From Corynebacterium suranareeae (GTDB lineage Bacteria > Actinomycetota > Actinomycetes > Mycobacteriales > Mycobacteriaceae): DNA of 64,000 nucleotides. The notes below the pieces were generated by a model. The model was not told the origin of the DNA, did not search any database, and was given only the letters and a program-made list of their open reading frames with translations. The stretch spans positions 1,922,001-1,986,000 of the forward strand of contig NZ_AP017369.1 in NCBI RefSeq assembly GCF_002355155.1. Direction: 5' to 3'. The stretch's first letter is position 1; the number at the start of each line of letters is the position of its first letter. The position numbers and the translations under genes are program-made. This document shows positions 1 to 9,228 of this stretch, piece after piece.

Positions 1-840
1 CCATGGTCGCTGACCTATAAGTATCAAGCCATCAGCAATGATGATTTTGACAACCATATGGATGACCTCAGCAATCGCCAAGACCATGAAGCCTACGGCA
101 CATACAACCCCGATGACGGTGTCATGCCCGATCATGTCATCGTACCTTCACCCTATGAACCATATGATGATGCTGCGCCGATTGATCCGTTCGACTACGA
201 CGAAGATCTTCTCGATGACATTAAAGAAGAGCGCGCTGCACAAGAGGCTGGCGCACAAGTAGCGGAGACAACTAAAACTGACGCAGACGTTGCAGAGCTC
301 GCAGCCGCCATTGACGAACAGAACCGCATCAGCAAAGAGCAGTTTCCTACGGCAGATCGCAAGGAACTATTCGCCTGGTTGGATAAGCGTCGCCCGGAAT
401 TAAGCGACGATTTCATCAAAGCTTTTGATGATTTCCTTCATTCTTTTGCGTGCCTGGACACAACAACGATCACACTATTGGCGCAATCACCGGTGCGCAC
501 CTCCACTGGCTATGCAGGTACTTTTATCGGCATCCCCAACAATGAACCACTGTCCGAAGAGCCCACCCCCACCATTTACATTGTGCACGATAATCACACA
601 GGGATAATCCACAGCTACCCTGCACGAATGATTAATCTTAAATCTGAGCTCGGTTCCGCTGAGATGATTCACGAGGCTATCTGGGGGTCACCTCATCAAC
701 AGCAGTTAATCTCATGGTATGAGACTTACTACACCAACATCTACTATGGTTTTAATCCACCCACTGAACCACATAAGAGTCTTGAGATTTTTGCTCACGA
801 CTTCTGTCTGACCCCACCAGAGAAACCTCCTTTTTTCTAA
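1..840 (+). CDS. Acidic hypothetical protein, 5' end outside window
   Basis: The reading frame is already open at base 1, so the start lies upstream; at least 279 residues are visible. The visible N-terminal third is rich in Asp, Glu and Tyr and looks disordered. A short Ala/Glu-rich helical stretch follows, then a mixed alpha/beta C-terminal half ending in PPEKPPFF. There is no signal peptide, membrane segment or recognisable catalytic motif. A symmetric terminator follows 22 bp after the stop. I do not recognise the family. The Asp/Glu-rich N-terminus resembles several other hypothetical proteins of this element only in composition. Confidence 0.75.
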   Translation, partial: PWSLTYKYQAISNDDFDNHMDDLSNRQDHEAYGTYNPDDGVMPDHVIVPSPYEPYDDAAPIDPFDYDEDLLDDIKEERAAQEAGAQVAETTKTDADVAELAAAIDEQNRISKEQFPTADRKELFAWLDKRRPELSDDFIKAFDDFLHSFACLDTTTITLLAQSPVRTSTGYAGTFIGIPNNEPLSEEPTPTIYIVHDNHTGIIHSYPARMINLKSELGSAEMIHEAIWGSPHQQQLISWYETYYTNIYYGFNPPTEPHKSLEIFAHDFCLTPPEKPPFF

Positions 841-861
841 GGCAAGGCCCGTGGCACACAT

Positions 862-902
862 ACACAACAACCCCTAGAGATATTCTCTAGGGGTTGTGTT
901 CC
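862..902. terminator. Bidirectional terminator
   Basis: A perfect stem of AACCCCTAGAGA paired with TCTCTAGGGGTT, with A/T flanks on both sides, lies between the convergent ends of the acidic hypothetical gene (plus) and the large collagen-like gene (minus). It can serve both. Confidence 0.85.
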
Positions 903-937
903 GACTTTAATCAGTCATGATCGTTGCTCTATGACCT

Positions 938-3541
938 TTAGTCAATAGTACCTTCGACATCTGCACCGGCCTCAGCGTCACCTGGGAATCCAAGATCATC
1001 ACCTGGGACTTCGACCGTGATGCAGTCATTGCCTGTACCAGGGTTGCCGCCGCCACCGATGGTTGCAGAAACACCAGTATCCTTTTCACCGATCCACCAG
1101 TTACCGTTCTCACCGATGTGCGGGGTGAGACCGTCCTTACCGTCAGTTCCGTTAGTACCGTTGGTGCCATCTCGTCCATGTGGAATGGTCACAGTGGAAT
1201 GGTCACTGAATCGAATGGTGGTGAAACCAGGAGTCTCTTCAGTACCTATAACAGTGAGGCCCGATGCATTCGGTAGAGAATATGCCATTGGTGAACCTGT
1301 AGCGTAGAACACAACAGCACTATGTGGTGGAAGGGTGTAATCATATTCTTCACCATTGATCGTTGCAGTAATGGTCTTGGGTTCATCACTAGTGTTGAAG
1401 ACCACGTCAGTGACACCCGCTACCGCCTCACCAACGGGGGTCGGGCTTGCAGAGACACCTGTATCGGTATCACCGATCCACCAGTTACCGTTGTCGCCAA
1501 TGTGTGGTGTGAGGCCATCTTGACCGTCCGCACCAGGTGTTCCAGTGCCACCCTGAGCTGGGATACCAGTATCCTTCGAACCGATGTACCAGTTACCATT
1601 CGTACCAATAACAGTGTGCGGGATTTCATATTCAAATTGATCAAGAATGATGATGGTAGCCTGGCCACCACCTGGATAACTCGATTCTCGGATCTCAATG
1701 TCCACATTACCGGAACCCTCGCCCGGAGCGCCCGTGTTACCAGTGTCACCCTTATCGCCCTTTGGACCCTGCGCCTTGACACCGGTATTTTCACCATTGA
1801 TGTACCAGTAGCCATTAATGATCTCAACAGTGTTGGCACCGTTGGTGCCATTAGTACCGTCTTGTCCATCGGCTCCGTTGGTTCCATTTTCACCAACTGC
1901 CTTGACACCGGTATTTTCACCATTGATGTACCAGTAGCCATTAATGATCTCAACGGTATTAGCTCCGTCGGCACCATCGGCTCCATCTTTACCGTCTTGA
2001 CCACGAGCAGGAACGCCGGTATCAACGATGCCGATCCACCAATTACCATTATCACCGATGCGTGGGGTGTCACCGTCTTTACCGTCATTGCCACGTGCAG
2101 CAGTACAGGTGTTGTTCTCACCGATCCACCAGTTACCATCTGGGCCGATGTACGGGGTCAGTCCGTCCTTACCGTATTCGCCGGTATCTCCCTTGTCGCC
2201 CTTCTCACCCTTGTTGATGGTGATTTCAGTGCCGTTGGAGAACACCACAACAGTGTTGCCGTCCGCATCGAAACGGGTTTCGATGACCGTAATGGACTCG
2301 CCATCTGCGCCATTACTTCCATCTTCACCATCTGCGCCAGCGTCACCCTTATCACCCTTATTAATGGTAATAACAGTGCCATCGGAGAGCTCAACAAGAG
2401 TGTTGCCTTCAGCATCGTTGCTGGTGTTAACAACAGTAATTGATTCACCATCTGCGCCGTCTTCACCATCGGCGCCGGCGTCACCTTTGTCGCCCTTCTC
2501 ACCCTTGTTGATGGTCACAGTGGAGCCATCGGAGAATTCGACAACAGTGTTGCCATCCGCATCAACATAAGAGTTCTCCACAGTGATGCTGACTCCGTCA
2601 GCACCGTCAGAGCCGTCAACACCGTCCTTGCCATCGGTACCCTTCTTTACAATGATCGTGGAACCATCGGAAAGCTCAACAACGGTGTCTCCATCATCGT
2701 TGATATAGGTATCAGTTACTGTAAGGTCCTTGCCGTCCTTACCATCTTCGCCATCTTTACCGTCTTCTCCATCTTTACCGTCTTCGCCCTTGTCGATAAC
2801 AATGGTGGAACCGTCAGAGAACTCAACAACAGTATTACCGTCATCGTCGCGGTAAGTATTAACAATGGTGATAGCAGCGCCGTCTTTACCATTGGTGATG
2901 GTGATTTCAGAACCATCGGAAAAGACAACAATAGTATTGCCGTCATCATCAGTCTTAATCTCAGTAATGGTGATCGAGGTGCCATCTTTACCATCAGCAC
3001 CATTTTCACCATCAGTGCCACTGGAGCCACCCGCGAAGTCGAAGCCTTCCAGCCAGCAGTAGTCAACCAGTGCGATCAGGCCGGCAGTACCAGCAACAGC
3101 GCCGATAGCAGGGCCTGCAGTCTGGCCTACCTGTGCCGCCAGGTCATTCCATCCAGACATGGTTCGTGCTGCTTCAGTGAGATCAATACCTTGAAAAGCG
3201 TTCTGCTGTGGGCCGTGCACGCCGTTACCGAGACCAATGTTAAGCGATGCAAGAGAGTTGTTGAACTGATTGCTGAGATCCTGCCCAATGCGCTGTGCGT
3301 CAGACTGAATCTGGGACACCATCTGCTGGAATTCTGGCTGCTGAGACAGCAGACCAACACCCACTGCTGCGCCTGCAACAAGCGGTGCAGCAGCACAAAT
3401 GGCATCACGGGTGGAATCAGAGTTGGTGGTGTCATCCGCGACATCCTGTGCAGATGCCACAGGAACAATAGACAGACCCAGACCAGCAACAGTCAGCGCG
3501 GTAATAGAACGCGCAGAATTCTTCTTCAAATTAAGAGACAA
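938..3541 (-). CDS. Secreted collagen-like surface protein, 867 aa
   Basis: Translation starts at a TTG codon at 3541, chosen because GAAAGG lies 9 nt upstream and the product begins MSLNLKK plus a signal peptide cleaved near VASA-QD. Residues 45-170 form a hydrophobic Ala/Gly helical region with single Cys residues. Then come six to seven modules of about 30 residues with the pattern ITV-x-DADGNTVVEFSDGSTITINKG, separated by GxDGxDG collagen-type linkers. Seven modules of the type GNWWIGxxDTGVxA follow, and a short acidic tail. Gly-X-Y linkers with charged residues are known from bacterial collagen-like adhesins and fibres. No LPxTG sorting signal is present, so anchoring is unclear. It is probably a fibrous surface or secreted protein with its own promoter, because a terminator separates it from the upstream gene. 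Confidence 0.88.
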   Translation of the reverse strand: MSLNLKKNSARSITALTVAGLGLSIVPVASAQDVADDTTNSDSTRDAICAAAPLVAGAAVGVGLLSQQPEFQQMVSQIQSDAQRIGQDLSNQFNNSLASLNIGLGNGVHGPQQNAFQGIDLTEAARTMSGWNDLAAQVGQTAGPAIGAVAGTAGLIALVDYCWLEGFDFAGGSSGTDGENGADGKDGTSITITEIKTDDDGNTIVVFSDGSEITITNGKDGAAITIVNTYRDDDGNTVVEFSDGSTIVIDKGEDGKDGEDGKDGEDGKDGKDLTVTDTYINDDGDTVVELSDGSTIIVKKGTDGKDGVDGSDGADGVSITVENSYVDADGNTVVEFSDGSTVTINKGEKGDKGDAGADGEDGADGESITVVNTSNDAEGNTLVELSDGTVITINKGDKGDAGADGEDGSNGADGESITVIETRFDADGNTVVVFSNGTEITINKGEKGDKGDTGEYGKDGLTPYIGPDGNWWIGENNTCTAARGNDGKDGDTPRIGDNGNWWIGIVDTGVPARGQDGKDGADGADGANTVEIINGYWYINGENTGVKAVGENGTNGADGQDGTNGTNGANTVEIINGYWYINGENTGVKAQGPKGDKGDTGNTGAPGEGSGNVDIEIRESSYPGGGQATIIILDQFEYEIPHTVIGTNGNWYIGSKDTGIPAQGGTGTPGADGQDGLTPHIGDNGNWWIGDTDTGVSASPTPVGEAVAGVTDVVFNTSDEPKTITATINGEEYDYTLPPHSAVVFYATGSPMAYSLPNASGLTVIGTEETPGFTTIRFSDHSTVTIPHGRDGTNGTNGTDGKDGLTPHIGENGNWWIGEKDTGVSATIGGGGNPGTGNDCITVEVPGDDLGFPGDAEAGADVEGTID

Positions 3542-3725
3542 GGTGAAACGCCTTTCATCAACGGTAATAACATGCTGTGACTAGTTAAAAGATGAAAACT
3601 TAATTACTATTTCCCATAAAGTAATTAATGACTTTTAAACTACTTTTAAAGATATACGTTATAGATAAATATATGCAACTAAACTACTGTTTACTTATTA
3701 ACTTCTTATATGTCCCCGGAAATCT

Positions 3726-3760
3726 AAAAACCCTTTAAGAAAATTTCTTAAAGGGTTTTC
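3726..3760. terminator. Symmetric terminator between collagen-like genes
   Basis: AAAACCCTTTAAGAAA faces TTTCTTAAAGGGTTTT with A/T runs on both sides. It ends the minus-strand transcript of the 375-aa collagen-like gene. The rest of 3542-3796 is AT-rich and probably holds the promoter of the 867-aa gene; I could not fix its boxes. Confidence 0.8.
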
Positions 3761-3796
3761 TTCATGCTGTTGTATTAATCCAGCATTACACTGGCG

Positions 3797-4924
3797 TTAA
3801 CCTGCGTTAACAAGCTCAGGGTCTTCTTCTACTTCGAGATCTGCATCAGTTTCAGTGTCGATCGCACTATCGTCGTCACCATCAACCTTGTCACTCTGTT
3901 CAGATGATCCAAGACCAGAAGAGCCAGTTGGCTTTTCTGCCACCGCATCACCGTCTGCGTTGTCATCGGCATCAATGTCACCACAGAAATCATCAGCGAG
4001 CACCGACAGCACAGCAAGGCCGGTAGCACCAGAGATCAACAACCCTGCATCAATATCCTTGGTCGCGTTGTAGAGCCACTGATCAAACTGGGGGTTGAGG
4101 CTTGGGAGATTGAACTGTGCACGCACATCCTCAACAACACGTGGGATCGCCGGTGCCACAGCGTTAGCAATAGCACCTGCAGCAGGAATCGCTGCCAACA
4201 GCAGCATCTTCGGGCTGAGCAGGCACTGTGCCAGCTCATCGGTGGCACCCTTAGCTGGCGCTGGGATAGTGACCTCAGAACCATCGGAGAACACAATGGT
4301 AATGGAGCCATCGTCGTTGGCAATCTGATCGACAATGGTCGCGTTAGCGCCGTTCTCACCATCCTTGCCATTTTCACCATCAGCACCATCCTGGCCGTCT
4401 GAACCATCGTTGCCGTCCTTACCGTTAGCAACAACAAGCACAGAGCCATCAGAGAACGTAATGACGATATTGCCGTTGGCGTCAGTCGCAGTAGACAGCA
4501 CAGTAGCGTCCTCGCCATCCTTGCCGTCTTCACCATCCACGCCGTCCTTAGCTGCAGGAATGGTGACGACGGTGCCATCAGAGAAGGTGAGCTTGACATC
4601 ACCATTGGACTCCGTAGCGACATCAACAATGGTCGCATCCTTGCCGATCACACCGTCCTTGCCATCGGTACCATCTACGCCGTCAACACCCGCCTTAAGA
4701 GTGACAAAGGTGCCATCGGTGAAATGAAAGGTAATGTCGCCAGTCACAGGATCAACAACGGTGCGATCAAGGTTAACGACGTGAATTGGGGTACCAGCCT
4801 CCACTTCAGTGCCGGTGGTCTGCGCCATAGCTGGTGCGGCACCCACAGTGGCTGCACCAGAGACACCAACAGCAACCGCGACGGCAAGAGAGGCAAAACG
4901 ACGAGAATTAAGCTTCAAAGACAT
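3797..4924 (-). CDS. Secreted collagen-like protein with C-terminal hydrophobic domain, 375 aa
   Basis: A signal peptide (MSLKLNSRRFA..., cleavage near PAMA-QT) is followed by four modules of the pattern DANGNIVITFSDGSVLVV joined by GxDGxDG linkers. After these comes a helical hydrophobic segment (about residues 225-320) with single Cys residues, which resembles the N-terminal helical region of the 867-aa neighbour. The tail is acidic and low complexity. The gene lies 59 bp downstream of the 642-aa collagen-like gene on the same strand, so the two are probably cotranscribed, with AAGGAA as ribosome binding site. The domain order is swapped relative to the 867-aa protein: repeats first, helical domain last. 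This suggests two partner proteins built from shared modules. No sortase motif is seen. Confidence 0.87.
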   Translation of the reverse strand: MSLKLNSRRFASLAVAVAVGVSGAATVGAAPAMAQTTGTEVEAGTPIHVVNLDRTVVDPVTGDITFHFTDGTFVTLKAGVDGVDGTDGKDGVIGKDATIVDVATESNGDVKLTFSDGTVVTIPAAKDGVDGEDGKDGEDATVLSTATDANGNIVITFSDGSVLVVANGKDGNDGSDGQDGADGENGKDGENGANATIVDQIANDDGSITIVFSDGSEVTIPAPAKGATDELAQCLLSPKMLLLAAIPAAGAIANAVAPAIPRVVEDVRAQFNLPSLNPQFDQWLYNATKDIDAGLLISGATGLAVLSVLADDFCGDIDADDNADGDAVAEKPTGSSGLGSSEQSDKVDGDDDSAIDTETDADLEVEEDPELVNAG

Positions 4925-4983
4925 GTGAATATTCCTTATCTATATAAAGGTGAGAAAAAAACTCAAAACAGGGAGTGAAAAAA

Positions 4984-6912
4984 CTACTTACTAGAACTGA
5001 TAACGGAACCGCCACCAAGACCCAGCAGGTTAAACAGCGGGAGAAGCAGATCAAGCAGCTTCGACAACCAGTTCGTTGGGGTCGCCTGCGTGGTGATCTG
5101 TGAGCCATCCTCATAAGTAATGGTCACAGAGCCGTTGTCGTTGGTGACACGGGAAACCTCAACCAGACCTTTACCGTCTGTGCCGTCTACGCCATCGGTA
5201 CCATCGACTCCATCTGAGCCGTCCTTGCCGTCTGCCCCATCAACACCGTTGCGCACAGTGAACTCGGTGCCGTCAGAAAGAACATAGGTGATGTTGCCAT
5301 CCTCATCAGTGGTCGCAGATTCCAGCGTCAGGCCGGTACCGTCAAGCCCATCGAGACCGTCTTTGCCGTCTTGACCAGCACCGAGAGTGAGTGTGGTGTC
5401 ATCGGACAGAGTGATAGTTACAGTGCCATCAGCGTTCTGTACAGCGTCAACGACGACAACGCCGTCTCGACCTTCCGATCCATCTGATCCGTCCTTACCG
5501 TCATCGCCATCATCGACAGAAGGAAGATTGCCGTCCTCATCGGTAAGGTTCGGATCAAACAAGCCACCACCGGAAAGCAGATCATCCGCGTGACGATGCT
5601 CGTAAGTCTCACCCTCAGTGAAATTATTGGTCACAGAAAAAGCCAATACAGGTTCACCTACGGACCCCTGTACCGTATGAGCAAAGGTCTTTCCGGGAGA
5701 AAATGGCTCCACCGCTTCAAGGCCACTCCAACTAAAGGAAATATCCGAGGGAATATCCTTAAATGTCACTGTTGCCGAGGTCTTGTCCGCTGAATAAACG
5801 ACAGTTGGCTCCCATGCGGTTACATCAACATCAGGGAAGGCTGCGACAAATTCGTCATACTTGTATGAATTACCATAGGTAAAACTAATACGAGATGGCG
5901 TTTCCTTTACGACTGGTTCCGCCGAGAAAACTTGGAAATCGTCAAAGCCTCGACCTGCACGTTCTCGCAAGGTTGCCCCCTCTGCTGCTGTAAAGGTAAG
6001 TACAACATCACGAGTGGCTGGCGCAGTATTAACAAGCGCTCCACGGAAACCCACACCGCTGACCTCACTGCGAGTCATATTGGCATGACCGACGACGATA
6101 CCAAGTGGCGCTGCATACCCCAATGCATTCATGTCAATGGACGGTGGCTCATTAATCTTCCAGTCCTGCATAGCGCTGAAATGTGATACAGACTGCGTTG
6201 CCTTAACCCACGTATGCTCAACCGTACTGACAATCCATGGATGACCGGTTACACCATAGTTAAATACGACAGTCTCAACCTGACCCTCAGTCTTGCCGAC
6301 AGTCCACTCATAAATCGACTGCTCCCCGGTCTGCTGGGCATCACTCACCCACCCATAAAGCTCCATATCAATGGACGCAGTACGAGAAGTAGTACCAGCA
6401 GCTGTACTAAAGTTCGTCAACGTACCGCGAGTACCACTGTCGCTCACCACAAGATCTGCGACGCGAACACCTGCATCATTAGTTACCGAAACAGTGCGGT
6501 CGTTTTGATTGAAGAATCGGAAGCCCGCACCAGTGAGGTTGAAGACGTATTTATCATCAGTGGTTGCCGAATCTGGGATCGCAAACTCCATCTGCAGACG
6601 CAATTCACCGTTGGTGATGTCGCCTAGAAGCTCTTCGCGCTTGTCGTTGTCATTGATACCCAGCTCAACAGGGCTCGTAAATGACTGTCCGTTCAAGGTA
6701 TAGGAAACACTCGTCACGATGCTGTCATCCAAGGTTGCAGCAGAAGCAGTCGCCACACCGAAGTGACCAACAGCAGAATCAGGTGCAGCGACCGCAAGAC
6801 CGCTAAATGCAACGGTCGCAGCCAATGCCAGCGCAATTGGTCGTGCCGTGCGGCCCTGCACACGTGCAGCCACACCTACCCCCACTGCTCGTGCAGTACT
6901 GTTCATAGACAC
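4984..6912 (-). CDS. Secreted adhesin-like protein with collagen-like C-terminal repeats, 642 aa
   Basis: A long N-terminal signal region (hydrophobic core about residues 25-45, further Ala-rich stretch to SASA near residue 60) precedes a beta-rich region of about 370 residues that reads like Ig-fold or adhesin domains. Three modules with the SDGTxxTV pattern and GKDGxDGxDG linkers follow. The C-terminus is amphipathic and hydrophobic (WLSKLLDLLLPLFNLLGL), which could insert into a membrane or the mycolate layer instead of a sortase anchor. It is the first gene of the minus-strand pair with the 375-aa protein. The beta-rich part is the likely ligand-binding head; the ligand cannot be read from sequence. 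Confidence 0.85.
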   Translation of the reverse strand: MSMNSTARAVGVGVAARVQGRTARPIALALAATVAFSGLAVAAPDSAVGHFGVATASAATLDDSIVTSVSYTLNGQSFTSPVELGINDNDKREELLGDITNGELRLQMEFAIPDSATTDDKYVFNLTGAGFRFFNQNDRTVSVTNDAGVRVADLVVSDSGTRGTLTNFSTAAGTTSRTASIDMELYGWVSDAQQTGEQSIYEWTVGKTEGQVETVVFNYGVTGHPWIVSTVEHTWVKATQSVSHFSAMQDWKINEPPSIDMNALGYAAPLGIVVGHANMTRSEVSGVGFRGALVNTAPATRDVVLTFTAAEGATLRERAGRGFDDFQVFSAEPVVKETPSRISFTYGNSYKYDEFVAAFPDVDVTAWEPTVVYSADKTSATVTFKDIPSDISFSWSGLEAVEPFSPGKTFAHTVQGSVGEPVLAFSVTNNFTEGETYEHRHADDLLSGGGLFDPNLTDEDGNLPSVDDGDDGKDGSDGSEGRDGVVVVDAVQNADGTVTITLSDDTTLTLGAGQDGKDGLDGLDGTGLTLESATTDEDGNITYVLSDGTEFTVRNGVDGADGKDGSDGVDGTDGVDGTDGKGLVEVSRVTNDNGSVTITYEDGSQITTQATPTNWLSKLLDLLLPLFNLLGLGGGSVISSSK

Positions 6913-7045
6913 TAAAAACCACCTTTAAATAGTTGAGTAGTTTACTAAAAAGAAACTTAGAATAAGTTTCACAATCAATAATCTAACACAAATATAGAAG
7001 CAGCGTAAAGACAATTTTTAATAGTTTATTATTAAATTTAAAAAG

Positions 7046-7051
7046 TATAAT
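7046..7051 (+). promoter_or_regulatory. Probable -10 box (TATAAT) upstream of leader element copy 1
   Basis: A perfect TATAAT lies in the AT-rich stretch 6960-7055, about 35 bp upstream of the first leader hairpin and 174 bp upstream of the next start codon. The -35 is weak. Initiation near 7058 would place the hairpin within the first 30 nt of the transcript. The rest of 6913-7045 is AT-rich divergent promoter DNA shared with the minus-strand collagen-like genes. Confidence 0.55.
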
Positions 7052-7085
7052 TACCCCAGGTGGTGTAATCAGGGCAAGCGCTACA

Positions 7086-7107
7086 AGCACAGCAGAGCTG
7101 TGCTCGG
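7086..7107 (+). promoter_or_regulatory. Leader hairpin element, copy 1 of 14
   Basis: AGCACAGC pairs with GCTGTGCT around an AGA loop and is followed directly by CGG. It lies in the 5' leader of the 7225 operon. A second hairpin (AACACC/GGTGTT) follows. The stem is 8 bp without a bulge, and its outer bases differ from the common AACG/CGTT form while pairing is kept. Confidence 0.8.
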
Positions 7108-7224
7108 ACGAACACCGGGTGTGGTGTTTTCTTGGCACCCTTCACGGGCGAACTACTGTGCGCTTGAGGCCCACTGCCAGCCGATCACCACATCATTCCT
7201 CTATATATAAGGACTCAAACAACT

Positions 7225-7716
7225 ATGACTATTCACTCTGCATCCACTGTGCAGAAACTCGATCTCGCACAGATGCGCGAGATCGCTGCTGCACTCACCG
7301 ACTGCGACCTCACCCGTGCCAATCACGCAGAGGTTGCCGAAGACTGGCTCTTTGTCCGCGACACCGGTGCCTGCGCCAACATCACTGTCAACCCCTACAG
7401 CGATCTGTTCTATGCACTCGATGTTGCGAACCCCGCGCTTCATGAGCTGTTTGCCGGCTACGCTGCACGCCTTGATGAGCTCGACCTCGTGCCACAGCGA
7501 TTCGAATCCCATCAAGATTTTCTTGATTATGTCTGTGCTGACAATCCGTTCAGCTCCGACAAGCCAGACGGCATTATCATTCTGCTCGCCGATCACGTGC
7601 TTAAAGCAGATCCTGCGACAGGCAAACCAGCACTTGAATCAGAAACATTCCCCACTGTCGCAAACTATTGCGCCACTCACTCCATCGCACCCTCAGACAT
7701 TCTCATCAAGGATTAA
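7225..7716 (+). CDS. Hypothetical protein, 163 aa
   Basis: First gene after leader element 1, with AAGGA 12 nt upstream of the ATG. The protein is soluble and mixed alpha/beta, with an acidic N-terminal helix (QKLDLAQMREIAAALTDC) and no recognised motif. It sits 6 bp before the next small gene, so 7225, 7723 and 7954 probably form one operon. I do not recognise the family. Confidence 0.75.
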   Translation: MTIHSASTVQKLDLAQMREIAAALTDCDLTRANHAEVAEDWLFVRDTGACANITVNPYSDLFYALDVANPALHELFAGYAARLDELDLVPQRFESHQDFLDYVCADNPFSSDKPDGIIILLADHVLKADPATGKPALESETFPTVANYCATHSIAPSDILIKD

Positions 7717-7722
7717 GTCACC

Positions 7723-7914
7723 ATGACGAAACACAGCCCTACTCATACAACCCCCACAGAGCACTCAGATCTCACCGATCAGCGCATTTTTCCGCTTGGT
7801 GCTACAGCACTAGAAGAATTCGACATGCTGCTTGATCAGCCAGTGGACACAGAAGAACTACAAGCTTTTCTCCACGCCCCCACCATCTTCGGTACTGAGA
7901 TTGTGCTCAATTAA
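7723..7914 (+). CDS. Small acidic hypothetical protein, 63 aa
   Basis: It starts 6 bp after the previous stop; the AAGGATTA at the end of that gene supplies the ribosome binding site. The product is acidic with a short central helix (GATALEEFDMLLDQPVDTEE). No motif is seen. Translational coupling with the upstream gene is likely. Confidence 0.65.
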   Translation: MTKHSPTHTTPTEHSDLTDQRIFPLGATALEEFDMLLDQPVDTEELQAFLHAPTIFGTEIVLN

Positions 7915-7953
7915 CTACTGCCACCTCACACGCAAACAAGAAAGGGCCACCCC

Positions 7954-8184
7954 ATGACCACTGTTCGAGTATCAACCCACACCGTGCACGAACACCGCTT
8001 CACTGTGCCAGTGAACTACGCCACCGGCGCCACCATTTCAGAAATCTATGTCGCCTGCGCCATGGCTGAAGACACCGCCAAAAGTCTTGGTCTTGACACC
8101 GCGACAGATGATTGGGCACATGTCACTGTCACTGATGATGCTGTTGTGTTCACCGTAGTCGAGAATGTTATCGGGAATACGTAG
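7954..8184 (+). CDS. Small hypothetical protein, 76 aa
   Basis: A good AGAAAGG site lies 11 nt upstream of the ATG. The product is a compact alpha/beta protein (beta strand, helix around EIYVACAMAEDTAKSLG, then two strands) with no signal peptide. It is the last gene of the operon led by element 1. No family is recognised. Confidence 0.7.
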   Translation: MTTVRVSTHTVHEHRFTVPVNYATGATISEIYVACAMAEDTAKSLGLDTATDDWAHVTVTDDAVVFTVVENVIGNT

Positions 8185-8339
8185 AATTTTGTGCCCCTTA
8201 ACGACTCACTGCGACCAAACCGACCTTAATTAAGACACCTCTACAACTGTTAGCGGGGTCTTCCCTTATCTATTACACCGTCTGTAGCTACCCTTATACC
8301 GAATACCGATGCACGCCAGCCTAAGAATCGAGATCAACC

Positions 8340-9152
8340 ATGACATTGCCGTTAGCATCAATTTTGCAGGCCACTGGGATCGACCCCAACGATGCTCTAG
8401 CAATCCGTCATGTTTTCATCCCCCTCCATGAGGACACCAACTCCACTGGAATTACCCCATCGTCCACAGACGCAGAGATCCTTACCTACACTTCCCACCA
8501 GTCAAGTGATTCGCGTAGGTTCCCACTGCATCCACCGCGCTTCTGGCTGGTATTTATCCGCGAGGGCGGGCGGCAAGCTCGCCTATGGAGAGTCGTAGAA
8601 AACCATGGTGAAACAAGCAATGACGGTGTACGGAGAATATTCCAGCTCACCGAAACTGACCTCTTAAGTGATCTTGCCGGCAGACTCGTTATTGGTTGGG
8701 ATTCAGCCCGCACCTGGTGGGTAAAAGGTACCACTGTAGCTCGCTACCCTGTAGAAACAATTGCTGATGCCGAGCCCATCGCCTTTCCGGGCTTCGATCA
8801 ACTTATTCTAAGTTACCCTCAACTTCAGGCAGTGATACGTGAGCCAACTTTCGCCTCCTGGCGCACAGCACTGAGTTCCGTTAAAGGTATCTATCTAATT
8901 ACCGACACCCGTACCGGTCGCCACTACGTTGGCAAAGCCGAAGGCTCAGAAAACATCTATCAGCGGTGGACTAGCTACGCCACCACCGGCCATGGCGGAA
9001 ATGCAAAGCTCAGACAGCTTAAACCCGACTCATTTCAGTTTTCCTTGCTGCGCGTCTTTGATCCAGCAACACCAACAAGTGTCATCAACGCTGCCGAAAA
9101 GCATTTCAAGCGTGCCCTCGACACCATTAAACACGGTCTTAACGCTAATTAA
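8340..9152 (+). CDS. GIY-YIG nuclease-domain protein, 270 aa
   Basis: The C-terminal third matches the GIY-YIG nuclease fold. KGIYLI is at residues 182-187, HYVGKA at 195-200, an Arg in the following helix at about 209, TGHGGN at 216-221 and a Glu at about 253, the position of the metal-binding Glu. The N-terminal 180 residues are unrecognised and could bind DNA or act as a specificity domain. Proteins of this layout (unknown N-terminus, GIY-YIG C-terminus) occur in phages and mobile elements. The gene stands alone with its own terminator. The ribosome binding site is weak (GAGAT). Confidence 0.8.
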   Translation: MTLPLASILQATGIDPNDALAIRHVFIPLHEDTNSTGITPSSTDAEILTYTSHQSSDSRRFPLHPPRFWLVFIREGGRQARLWRVVENHGETSNDGVRRIFQLTETDLLSDLAGRLVIGWDSARTWWVKGTTVARYPVETIADAEPIAFPGFDQLILSYPQLQAVIREPTFASWRTALSSVKGIYLITDTRTGRHYVGKAEGSENIYQRWTSYATTGHGGNAKLRQLKPDSFQFSLLRVFDPATPTSVINAAEKHFKRALDTIKHGLNAN

Positions 9153-9171
9153 GAACCAAGACAGACCCCTT

Positions 9172-9206
9172 AAACCCTGCTGATTGTACGCATGAGCAGG
9201 GTTTTT
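9172..9206 (+). terminator. Rho-independent terminator
   Basis: AAACCCTGCT pairs with AGCAGGGTTT across a 13-nt loop and runs into T5, 20 bp after the GIY-YIG gene. Confidence 0.85.
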
Positions 9207-9228
9207 CTACGCACGAAAGACATTCCAT

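Noticed and set aside
1017..2570. Long plus-strand frames opposite the collagen-like gene
   Set aside because: They mirror the low-complexity GxDG and SDG repeats of the minus-strand gene, lack ribosome binding sites and have the skewed composition expected of an antisense shadow.
7119..7445. A frame of 108 codons across leader element 1 and the start of the next gene
   Set aside because: It overlaps the better-supported 7225 gene in another frame, has no ribosome binding site and crosses the leader hairpins.
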